A DNA stretch of 5,789 nt. It comes from Parachlamydiaceae bacterium (GTDB lineage Bacteria > Chlamydiota > Chlamydiia > Chlamydiales > Parachlamydiaceae). The stretch covers positions 1-5,789 of the forward strand of contig JACCVN010000586.1 in the NCBI GenBank assembly GCA_013698165.1, given 5' to 3'. The notes under the pieces were generated by a model. The model ran no database searches. It was not told the DNA's origin and saw only the letters and a list, made by a program, of their open reading frames with translations. A program made the position numbers and the translations under genes. Of this stretch, positions 1 through 4,734 are shown piece after piece (within the stretch, counting starts at the first letter, position 1; each line of letters starts with the position of its first letter).

Positions 1-792
1 GTATGATGATTTGCATGCAAAGCTTCCCAAGTGTTCTTTAGGCTCCCCATCTAAACAAATGAAGGAACTGCCCGAACCTGAAAGCATTACTGTTTTGAAA
101 CCATGGTCAAGCAAGTTTTGCTTAAAAGTTTGCAGCTCTGGAAGCAAATTCAAAGCAGGCTTTTCAAGATCGTTAAAGTAATTTGGTTTTCCTGAAATAA
201 AGCCATCCAATGCTTCAAGTGGGTTATGAGGATGTAAATTTGAAAGGCATAGCTTACGATAGACCAATGGCGTTGAAAGTCCATACTCTGGCTTGCAAAT
301 CCAAAGACTTTTTGGTGGCAAAGAAGCTAAAGACTGAACATTTTCTCCACGTCCTGTACAATATGCAGTCCCTGTAGAAAAAAAGAATGAAAGATCGGAA
401 CCAATTTCTGATGCCCAGGCCATCAATTCCTTATCTGTCGCTCTACAATCGAGCAAACGATTAAGCGCCCAAAGTGTTGTTGCAGCGTTGCTGCTGCCCC
501 CTCCTAAGCCCGCTTCAATGGGAATGCGTTTATGCAGGTCAACATGCAAACCAAAGGACCGGTTTGTTTTGCGGCGGAAAAGATCAACAGCTTTCCAGAT
601 CAAGTTAGAAGAGTCTCTAGGAATTGCTAAACAATTGCATTCCAAGCGATCGTCGCCAGAAAGTCTAAAGGTCAGAATATCGTGCAGGTCAATCGCTTGA
701 AAAAGGGATGCCAATTCGTGGAAACCATCATTGCGACGTGCAACAATTTTCAGAAAAAGATTAATTTTAGCAGGAGATTTGAGTGTAAGCAT
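1..792 (-). CDS. ispE: 4-(cytidine 5'-diphospho)-2-C-methyl-D-erythritol kinase, 3' end cut by window edge
   Basis: The kinase phosphorylates the 2-hydroxyl of CDP-methylerythritol in the cytosol, the fourth step of the non-mevalonate (MEP) isoprenoid pathway. The visible 264 codons run open to base 1 with no stop, so perhaps 20-30 C-terminal residues are missing. Translation from ATG 792 begins MLTLKSPAKINLFL, the hallmark N-terminus of GHMP-family IspE. The ATP-binding glycine loop GLGGGSSNAA lies at residues 95-104 and the third GHMP motif SGSGSS at 238-243. By alignment with E. coli IspE, Lys9 and Asp133 (in GSDLSFF) are the catalytic pair. The ATG is preferred because the family motif starts at once; an in-frame TTG three codons upstream is possible. 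A weak GGGA stands 4 bases before the ATG. The gene follows rplI by 210 bases that hold a palindromic repeat. Identity is certain; the promoter is not clear. Confidence 0.97.
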   Translation of the reverse strand, partial: MLTLKSPAKINLFLKIVARRNDGFHELASLFQAIDLHDILTFRLSGDDRLECNCLAIPRDSSNLIWKAVDLFRRKTNRSFGLHVDLHKRIPIEAGLGGGSSNAATTLWALNRLLDCRATDKELMAWASEIGSDLSFFFSTGTAYCTGRGENVQSLASLPPKSLWICKPEYGLSTPLVYRKLCLSNLHPHNPLEALDGFISGKPNYFNDLEKPALNLLPELQTFKQNLLDHGFKTVMLSGSGSSFICLDGEPKEHLGSFACKSSY

Positions 793-857
793 TTGTCCCA
801 AAACAGGGGGATTTTTATCTATGCTAGTTTGACCAGACCAGCCCGAATGAACTAATT

Positions 858-888
858 GTATGTAGCCTGCTGCGTTTCGCAGCAGGCT
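858..888 (+). repeat. Palindromic unit A of the compound repeat
   Basis: The hairpin stem is AGCCTGCTGCG (864-874), loop TTT, and the perfect complement 878-888. Its 5' flank GTATGT (858-863) is shared with unit B. The shared unit is 858-886, after which the flanks diverge. Confidence 0.85.
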
Positions 889-909
889 TCAAGATGAGCA
901 GGAAAGAGC

Positions 910-959
910 ATATATTCAACATATCCGAAACCTCTCAGATTCAGCTATGTTGAGTATAT
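910..959. repeat. Central inverted repeat of the compound element
   Basis: Positions 910-923 pair with 946-959 around a 22-base loop. TCAACATA (916-923) and TATGTTGA (946-953) are exact complements, and the AT-rich outer part 910-914 pairs with 955-959. The single non-Watson-Crick pair is 915 T with 954 G. Confidence 0.7.
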
Positions 960-971
960 ACGCTTCGCTGA

Positions 972-1000
972 CCTGCTGCGAGACGCAGCAGGCTACATAC
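972..1000 (-). repeat. Palindromic unit B, inverted copy of unit A
   Basis: Read on the minus strand, this repeats 858-886 with a single difference in the hairpin loop (TCT instead of TTT). The stem is 972-980 with 984-992. The unit begins 2 bases after the rplI stop codon on the minus strand. Confidence 0.85.
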
Positions 1001-1002
1001 GA

Positions 1003-1500
1003 TTACTCGGCGGCTTCAGCTTTTTCAGTTTCAGCTTCTTCTTCTGCACCTTCAGCAACCACTTTCACAGTAAAGCTAGCAGTGATTCCTTCAGCTAAGC
1101 GAAGAGGGATCTCAGTCACGCCTGTTTTCTTAATAGCATGAGCAAGATGTACAAAACGCTTTTCAAGTGTTAATGAAAGCTGTTCTTGCACAAGATGCAA
1201 GATGTCATTGACAGAAACAGAACCATACATATGTCCATCGTGGTCGACTTTGACAATAGTTGTCACAGTTTTTCCATTAATCTTTTCTGCCAATAGTTCA
1301 GCATCTTTCTTATCTTCGATCGCTTTTTTCAGACGCTCTTCTTGCAAGCGGGCTTGCATGCGAAGAGATTTTTTGTCTGCTAAAACAGCGACTTTTGTTG
1401 GAACCAGCTTATTGCGGGCATAACCAGGCTTAACGCTGACGATGTCGCCGCTACGGCCGAGATTCTCAACATCTTGGACTAATAGCAATTTAGTTGCCAT
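1003..1500 (-). CDS. rplI: 50S ribosomal protein L9
   Basis: This is a component of the large ribosomal subunit that binds 23S rRNA near the base of the L1 stalk. The 165-residue product has the L9 signature in its N-terminal domain (GDIVSVKPGYARNKLVP, residues 18-34), a long charged connecting helix (about 41-75), and the C-terminal domain with MYGSVSVNDI (91-100) and the closing EGITASFTVKVV (137-148). I chose ATG 1500 because MATKLLLVQDVENLGRSGD is the family start and GGAG lies 8 bases upstream. An in-frame TTG at 1530 would add ten residues without family support. About 15 residues of Glu/Ala-rich tail (151-165) extend beyond the usual L9 end. The gene lies 79 bases after rpsR in the same direction. 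The stop TAA overlaps the edge of the palindromic element. Confidence 0.97.
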   Translation of the reverse strand: MATKLLLVQDVENLGRSGDIVSVKPGYARNKLVPTKVAVLADKKSLRMQARLQEERLKKAIEDKKDAELLAEKINGKTVTTIVKVDHDGHMYGSVSVNDILHLVQEQLSLTLEKRFVHLAHAIKKTGVTEIPLRLAEGITASFTVKVVAEGAEEEAETEKAEAAE

Positions 1501-1532
1501 GACACAAACTCCAGGTTGATAGCTCATCAAAA

Positions 1533-1546
1533 CTCTTCTAAAAGAG
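1533..1546 (-). other. Small hairpin in the rpsR-rplI gap
   Basis: CTCTT TTAG AAGAG (minus strand) is a perfect 5-bp stem with a 4-base loop, followed by TTTT. It stands about 32 bases before the rplI ATG. The stem is AT-rich and short, so it may be chance, a weak attenuator or a processing site. The rest of this 79-base gap shows only the rplI ribosome binding site. Confidence 0.3.
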
Positions 1547-1579
1547 ATTCCGTTAAGAATTTCTGATGGCTAATTTGGC

Positions 1580-1837
1580 TTAAACTTCTGCAACAAACGG
1601 TAGCAGGGCCATGTGCCTTGCGCGCTTAATAGCTACAGTCAACAGCTTTTGGTGTGAAGCTGAGACCCCAGTGATTCTTCGTGGAAGAATTTTTCCTCGT
1701 TCAGTAATAAACTTTGTCAAGGTGTTAATATCTTTATAATCGATCTCTTTGATTCCAGCTTGAGTAAAGGGACAACGCTTGCGTTTACCGCCGCGTGAAT
1801 CGCCGTAATCTGGAGATCTTTGTTTTTTTGGAAACAT
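1580..1837 (-). CDS. rpsR: 30S ribosomal protein S18
   Basis: This small-subunit protein pairs with S6 on the platform of the 30S particle. The 85-residue product carries the S18 core almost unbroken: a basic N-terminus KRKRCPF (18-24), IDYKD (32-36), then FITERGKILPRRITGVSA (43-60) and AIKRARHMALLPF (69-81). The start is ATG 1837. AAGGAG at 1851-1846 sits 8 bases upstream at good Shine-Dalgarno spacing, and the ATG gives the normal S18 length. An in-frame TTG at 1858 would add seven residues, but it overlaps that Shine-Dalgarno site and the rpsF stop, so it is rejected. The gene begins 13 bases after rpsF, the usual S6-S18 pairing, which implies translational coupling. Confidence 0.97.
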   Translation of the reverse strand: MFPKKQRSPDYGDSRGGKRKRCPFTQAGIKEIDYKDINTLTKFITERGKILPRRITGVSASHQKLLTVAIKRARHMALLPFVAEV

Positions 1838-1850
1838 ATGATGCAACTCC

Positions 1851-2195
1851 TTATTCAACTTGTTCTAAGGCTTTAAATTCGATCTTATCCACTACTTTTT
1901 CTGCTGTCAAAGTAATGAAACGCACAAGGTCCTCATTGAGGTGGTACTCACGCCATAATTCCGAAATCGCCGCTGGCTTAACTTTGAAATAGAGCAGAAA
2001 ATAGTATCCTTCGCGATGCCCACCAATTTCATAGGCTAGTCGACGGCGTCCTTGGTCGTGGATTTTTAATATCTCTCCACCATGCAGAGTGATACCATTT
2101 TGGATCTTCTCTAGTGCTTTACTGCGTGCATCTTCGCTGAGGGTCGCCCTAATGACATACATCCCTTCATAAAGATTCTGCTTTGATTCATTCAT
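1851..2195 (-). CDS. rpsF: 30S ribosomal protein S6
   Basis: S6 forms a heterodimer with S18 and binds the central domain of 16S rRNA. The 114-residue product has the expected beta-alpha-beta ferredoxin-like pattern. The first strand is NLYEGMYVIRATL (7-19), followed by the helix EDARSKALEKIQNGI (21-35). The motif GRRRLAYEIGGHREGYYFLLYF (49-70) combines RNA-binding basic residues with the third strand, and LNEDLVRFITL (86-96) forms the last strand. There is no long acidic tail such as that in E. coli S6. The start ATG 2195 has AGGAG 5 bases upstream. It follows pth by 28 bases and is just ahead of rpsR, so it is part of the rplY-pth-rpsF-rpsR-rplI run. Confidence 0.97.
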   Translation of the reverse strand: MNESKQNLYEGMYVIRATLSEDARSKALEKIQNGITLHGGEILKIHDQGRRRLAYEIGGHREGYYFLLYFKVKPAAISELWREYHLNEDLVRFITLTAEKVVDKIEFKALEQVE

Positions 2196-2223
2196 GTTTA
2201 CTCCTAACCCTATCGTTCAAGGT

Positions 2224-2772
2224 CTAATAAATTACTTGTTCTTTTAGAATTGCGATTCCCTTTTCCACAAATGCGGGAAGCAGGGCAAATTCCTCGGGCC
2301 TGAAAGCGTCAAGGACGTAGTCAGCAAGAGAACCTCTCTGCACATCCTTACCGACCCCCATTTTCAAGCGCATATATTCTTGGGTACCCAAATGGGCTTC
2401 AATACTTTTTAAGCCGTTATGACCTCCGGAACCCCCTCGTTGGCGCAAACGCGTCTCGCCAAAAGGCAATTCAACATCATCATTAATGACGAGAATGTCT
2501 GCCGGAGTTAGTTTATAGAAGTCAAGATAGGCACGTACACATCTGCCGCTTTCATTCATATAAGTTCCGGGTAAAATCAGGTGCAGTGATCGTCCACCGC
2601 ATTGATTTTTTACAACCCAACCATTAAAACGCTTATCTTCTTTAAGCTCCCATCCCAAGGAATGAGCAACTCCTTTGACAACGAGAAAGCCAATATTATG
2701 CCGCGTGAATTCATACTTTTTCCCTGGATTTCCCAGGCCGATCACGACATTTTTTCCGAGCTTCTCGTCCAT
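2224..2772 (-). CDS. pth: Peptidyl-tRNA hydrolase (bacterial Pth type)
   Basis: The enzyme cleaves the ester bond of peptidyl-tRNAs that drop off ribosomes, recycling tRNA; it is essential in most bacteria. The 182-residue product begins with the diagnostic VVIGLGNPGKKYEFTRHNIGF (9-29). This contains Asn15 and catalytic His25, equivalent to E. coli Asn10 and His20. PGTYMNESG (68-76) supplies Asn73 (E. coli Asn68), INDDVELPFG (96-105) supplies Asp98 (E. coli Asp93), and RGGSGGHNGLKSI (112-124) supplies Asn119 (E. coli Asn114). No key residue is missing. The length is slightly under the usual 185-195. The ATG at 2772 is 5 bases after the rplY stop with little sign of its own Shine-Dalgarno site, so translation is probably coupled to rplY. 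The rplY-pth pair is common across bacteria (ctc-spoVC in Bacillus). Confidence 0.97.
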   Translation of the reverse strand: MDEKLGKNVVIGLGNPGKKYEFTRHNIGFLVVKGVAHSLGWELKEDKRFNGWVVKNQCGGRSLHLILPGTYMNESGRCVRAYLDFYKLTPADILVINDDVELPFGETRLRQRGGSGGHNGLKSIEAHLGTQEYMRLKMGVGKDVQRGSLADYVLDAFRPEEFALLPAFVEKGIAILKEQVIY

Positions 2773-2777
2773 ATTGC

Positions 2778-3338
2778 TTATCGTTTAACGATCGCCACAG
2801 CTACTTCTTTCAAATCCACAAGCGGTCTTAGTGTCTCGGGAATAGTCAGATCGCTTAAGCGACGTGAATCGCGCATGCCCATTGTGCGTACATCCATCTG
2901 AAATGCTTCAGGCATATCTTTAGGTAAGCAGCTGACTGGAAACGAACGGATAACCTGACGCAAAACGCCGCCAAGTTTAACGCCTGGGCATTCTGCGGCC
3001 CCGACACATTCGATAGGTACTTTTACGTTGATTTTATGATCATCGAAAAGTTCAATAAAATCTAAATGAATGACATCATAAGTTGTCGGTTCGTATTGGA
3101 TTTCTTTTAGGATCGCACGTTTTGGTTTTCCACCTTCAATGTCAAGAGTGAAAACAGTTGTCGATAGTCTTCCAGGAATGACTTTACGCAACAAAGCTGT
3201 AAAGGCATTGGCTTCCACGACGATATTATTTGCACTTTCACCACGAGAGTAGAGAACAGCAGGAATTGAACCTTCGCGACGAAGTTTTTTCGATTCGCTC
3301 TTCCGTGCGGCATCTCTTTTTGAATAGCTAAGCTTCAT
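2778..3338 (-). CDS. rplY: 50S ribosomal protein L25, two-domain Ctc/TL5 type
   Basis: This large-subunit protein binds 5S rRNA. At 186 residues it is the long Ctc/TL5 form, with a C-terminal domain that the 94-residue E. coli L25 lacks. The N-terminal L25 domain (about 1-95) has KRDAARKSESKKLRREGSIPAVLY (7-30) and ends in the characteristic HLDFIEL (91-97). The C-terminal beta domain (about 100-186) contains KVPIECVGAAECPGVKLGGVL (106-126) and LPKDMPE (138-144). The ATG at 3338 has a strong GGAGG 4-5 bases upstream. The gene leads the translation block and lies 38 bases behind a clear promoter -10 box (3377-3382). It is 5 bases from pth. The symbols rplY and ctc are both used for this protein. 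Confidence 0.96.
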   Translation of the reverse strand: MKLSYSKRDAARKSESKKLRREGSIPAVLYSRGESANNIVVEANAFTALLRKVIPGRLSTTVFTLDIEGGKPKRAILKEIQYEPTTYDVIHLDFIELFDDHKINVKVPIECVGAAECPGVKLGGVLRQVIRSFPVSCLPKDMPEAFQMDVRTMGMRDSRRLSDLTIPETLRPLVDLKEVAVAIVKR

Positions 3339-3358
3339 GGACCCTCCAGGTACACTTC

Positions 3359-3369
3359 GGCCAGAGGCC
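3359..3369 (-). other. GGCC hairpin in the rplY leader
   Basis: GGCC-TCT-GGCC is a 4-bp all-GC stem at the expected very 5' end of the transcript started by the 3377-3406 promoter. It could protect the mRNA 5' end. Its CCTC also complements the GAGG of the rplY Shine-Dalgarno site, which would permit an alternative fold. Function is inferred only. Confidence 0.35.
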
Positions 3370-3376
3370 TTAAGAA

Positions 3377-3406
3377 TTAATAGGAACTAGTTTCCATGGA
3401 AGTCAA
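3377..3406 (-). promoter_or_regulatory. Sigma-70-type promoter for the rplY-pth-rpsF-rpsR-rplI block
   Basis: On the minus strand, TTGACT (3406-3401) and TATTAA (3382-3377) are separated by 18 bases. Both boxes are close to consensus and the site lies just upstream of rplY, so transcription should start near 3370. This is the best promoter seen before the ribosomal protein genes. Confidence 0.65.
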
Positions 3407-3429
3407 CAACATCTTATAAGATTGGCTGC

Positions 3430-3447
3430 AAAAAGAGCTTCGCAGCT
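3430..3447 (-). terminator. Candidate intrinsic terminator of prs
   Basis: The minus strand reads AGCT-GCGA-AGCT followed by C and TTTTT. That is a short stem capped by a GNRA-type tetraloop with a T-run, about 30 bases past the prs stop. The stem is only 4 bp, so it would be weak. A separate hairpin GTGTAA/TTACAC (3454-3472) lies between it and the stop codon and may add to the structure. Confidence 0.4.
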
Positions 3448-3453
3448 TCAATC

Positions 3454-3472
3454 GTGTAAATGATTGTTACAC
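3454..3472 (-). other. Hairpin just downstream of the prs stop codon
   Basis: GTGTAA (3454-3459) and TTACAC (3467-3472) form a perfect 6-bp stem with a 7-base loop, beginning 6 bases after the prs stop. There is no T-run directly after it. It is likely part of the 3' end structure of the prs transcript. Confidence 0.4.
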
Positions 3473-3478
3473 ACTTCC

Positions 3479-4474
3479 TTAATGGATAAAATCTATGTAA
3501 TGTGAGGTGATGGATTCTCTGGCATAAATGCCGCGAATGGCTTGACTTAGAAGTGGGGCAATGGACACCGCTTGCAATTTTTTTGATTTTGCAATCGAAT
3601 CCACGATAGGAATTGTATCAGTAACAAACAGCAGTTCAATGGGACAGTCATCAATCCTTTCTAAAGCAGATTCGACAAACAACCCATGCGTAACCGCAGC
3701 AAATATCCTATTTGCGCCCTTCTCTCGGCATGCTTTCGCTGCTGATATCAATGTCCCGGCAGTGGTGCACATATCATCAGCGAGAAGAACATCTTTTCCA
3801 TTGACATCGCCTATCAGCATAGACATTTTTATGCGCGAAGCATCTAAACGCTGCTTATAGACAACAGCAAAGTCACATTTCAGATAAGAAGCGTAATCTC
3901 TTGCGAGTTTTATACTTCCAATATCCGGTGCAACAACAACAAAATCACCTGTGACAACACTCTTAAAAGCCCGCGCTAAAATAGCGCCGGAATGGAGATC
4001 ATCGACAGGAATATCAAAAAATCCTTGCACTTGCCCTGCATGAAGATCCATTGTGACTACGCGGGCGGCACCTGCATTGACCAGCAAATTAGCGACTAAT
4101 TTGGCAGTAATCGGCACCCGCGGTCTATCTTTACGATCTTGGCGGCAGTAGCCAAAATAGGGAATGATCACAGATATTTCACTTGCTGACGCGCGGCGAA
4201 GTGCATCGATGATCAACATCAATTCCATCAAATGATTATTGGGGTCTAGCGCTACCGTTTGTAATACAAACGTTGGGCGACCGCGCACATTTTCAAGAAT
4301 TTGGACGTGATTTTCCCCATCTGGAAATCTGCCTAGTGCAATTTTTCCTAAAGTAATTCCTAGGTCATCTGCTATTTCTTTGGCAAGCGTTGGATGCGAA
4401 GAGCCGGAAAATAACAGGACCTTACTAAAATCGTGCTCCTGAGGAAATTGTCCATTATCGGGAGGTAAAGACAA
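3479..4474 (-). CDS. prs: Ribose-phosphate pyrophosphokinase (PRPP synthetase)
   Basis: The enzyme makes PRPP from ribose 5-phosphate and ATP for purine, pyrimidine, NAD, His and Trp synthesis. With the TTG start it has 331 residues. Motifs in order are FPDGENHVQILENVRG (50-65), HLMELMLIIDALRRASA (81-97), IPYFGYCRQDRK (104-115), RVPITAKLVANLL (119-131) and MDLHAGQVQGFFDIPVDDL (142-160) with catalytic His145. Next is VVAPDIGSIKLAR (181-193), then the PRPP loop ADDMCTTAGT (232-241), where most class I enzymes have DDMIDTAGT or DDMIDTGGT. There is no ATG before the first conserved motif. TTG 4474 lies 8 bases behind GAGGAG (4488-4483). GTG 4483 would give 334 residues but shares a base with that Shine-Dalgarno site. 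The gene follows tRNA-Gln, and prs next to rplY-pth is a widespread bacterial linkage. Confidence 0.95.
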   Translation of the reverse strand: MSLPPDNGQFPQEHDFSKVLLFSGSSHPTLAKEIADDLGITLGKIALGRFPDGENHVQILENVRGRPTFVLQTVALDPNNHLMELMLIIDALRRASASEISVIIPYFGYCRQDRKDRPRVPITAKLVANLLVNAGAARVVTMDLHAGQVQGFFDIPVDDLHSGAILARAFKSVVTGDFVVVAPDIGSIKLARDYASYLKCDFAVVYKQRLDASRIKMSMLIGDVNGKDVLLADDMCTTAGTLISAAKACREKGANRIFAAVTHGLFVESALERIDDCPIELLFVTDTIPIVDSIAKSKKLQAVSIAPLLSQAIRGIYARESITSHYIDFIH

Positions 4475-4482
4475 AATAGACA

Positions 4483-4488
4483 CTCCTC
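4483..4488 (-). promoter_or_regulatory. Shine-Dalgarno site that decides the prs start
   Basis: GAGGAG on the minus strand is 8 bases ahead of TTG 4474, an ideal distance. The longest open frame starts at GTG 4483-4481, which overlaps the last G of this site and so cannot use it. An in-frame TGA lies two codons before that GTG. Confidence 0.65.
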
Positions 4489-4498
4489 AAATCATTCG

Positions 4499-4519
4499 AA
4501 GATCTCAGACTCAGATCTT
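4499..4519 (-). other. Perfect 7-bp hairpin between tRNA-Gln and prs
   Basis: AAGATCT (4499-4505) and AGATCTT (4513-4519) are exact complements around a 7-base loop. The hairpin starts 8 bases past the tRNA 3' end and stops 10 bases short of the prs Shine-Dalgarno site. There is no T-run, so it is not a usual terminator. It could guide tRNA 3' processing or cap the 5' end of the prs mRNA after cleavage. Confidence 0.5.
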
Positions 4520-4527
4520 ACGATAAA

Positions 4528-4599
4528 TTGGGGTGGAAGGATTCGAACCTCCGCATGGCGGTACCAAAAACCGCTGCCTTACCGCTTGGCGACACCCCA
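4528..4599 (-). tRNA. tRNA-Gln, anticodon UUG
   Basis: The 72-base gene folds into a full cloverleaf. The acceptor stem is TGGGGTG with CACCCCA (7 bp), including the U1-A72 pair typical of tRNA-Gln. The D stem is GCC with GGC and the D loop is AAGCGGTAA. The anticodon stem is GCGGT/ACCGC and the loop TTTTGGT puts TTG at positions 34-36, reading CAA. The variable loop is CATGC. The T arm is GGAGG-TTCGAAT-CCTTC with one G-U pair. The base after the acceptor stem (position 73) is A, and CCA is not encoded. It is preceded by its own promoter and followed by prs 53 bases later. Confidence 0.96.
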
Positions 4600-4637
4600 T
4601 CAATGACTGAACCACAAGTGCCAGCGTTGAAGTTGAC

Positions 4638-4666
4638 ATAATAGCGAAGATACAGTTTTTAAGCAA
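4638..4666 (-). promoter_or_regulatory. Sigma-70-type promoter for tRNA-Gln (and probably prs)
   Basis: On the minus strand, TTGCTT (4666-4661) and TATTAT (4643-4638) are separated by exactly 17 bases. Transcription should start near 4631, about 32 bases before the tRNA 5' end. No equally good promoter is visible between the tRNA and prs. The rest of the 4600-4734 gap holds no gene and no convincing queA terminator. Confidence 0.65.
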
Positions 4667-4734
4667 ACATCTTTTTATGCCTGAGCATTCTTTTCTTAAA
4701 TGCTTCCAAATAAATGGCCTGCAGGCTCAACCTT

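Larger units (their letters stand above)
853..1005. repeat. Compound palindromic element (REP/BIME- or MITE-like) between rplI and ispE
   Basis: The arms GTATGTAGCCTGCTGCG (858-874) and its exact reverse complement (984-1000) form a perfect 17-bp inverted repeat. It extends outward to 853/1005 through one T-G wobble, giving 22 bases per arm. Each arm is also the first half of a local hairpin: 864-874 with 878-888 (11 bp, loop TTT) and 972-980 with 984-992 (9 bp, loop AGA). The 29-base units 858-886 and 972-1000 are inverted copies that differ at one base, in the loop. A third inverted repeat, 910-923 with 946-959 (14 positions, one G-U), sits in the middle. No coding potential is seen. There is no T-run after any hairpin on the minus strand, so this is not a plain intrinsic terminator. 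The right end overlaps the rplI stop codon. Whether it is REP-like or a MITE is inference. Confidence 0.85.

Noticed and set aside
488..700. Plus-strand open frame of 70 codons opposite ispE
   Set aside because: The minus-strand frame encodes intact IspE motifs across the same bases, so this is a shadow.
853..1005. CRISPR array or simple Rho-independent terminator
   Set aside because: There are only two repeat units in opposite orientation without spacers of regular size, and no T-run follows the hairpins.
947..1141. Plus-strand open frame of 64 codons starting inside the palindromic element
   Set aside because: It is antisense to the rplI 3' end, has Ser/Ala-rich low-complexity sequence with no family resemblance, and has no ribosome binding site.
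2196..2300. S6:S18-binding autoregulatory leader before rpsF
   Set aside because: The 28-base pth-rpsF gap and the nearby pth end show no stem-loop with the CCG element known from that motif.
2602..2901. Plus-strand open frame of 99 codons opposite pth and rplY
   Set aside because: It is a shadow of two certain genes and its translation shows no recognisable motif.
4528..4599. tRNA-Gln as an attachment site for an integrated element
   Set aside because: There is no integrase, no repeated tRNA 3' fragment in the window, and the neighbours are housekeeping genes.
4667..4734. Intrinsic terminator after queA
   Set aside because: Stems such as AGCATT/AATGCT and the GCCTGCAGGC palindrome exist, but none is followed by a T-run on the minus strand.
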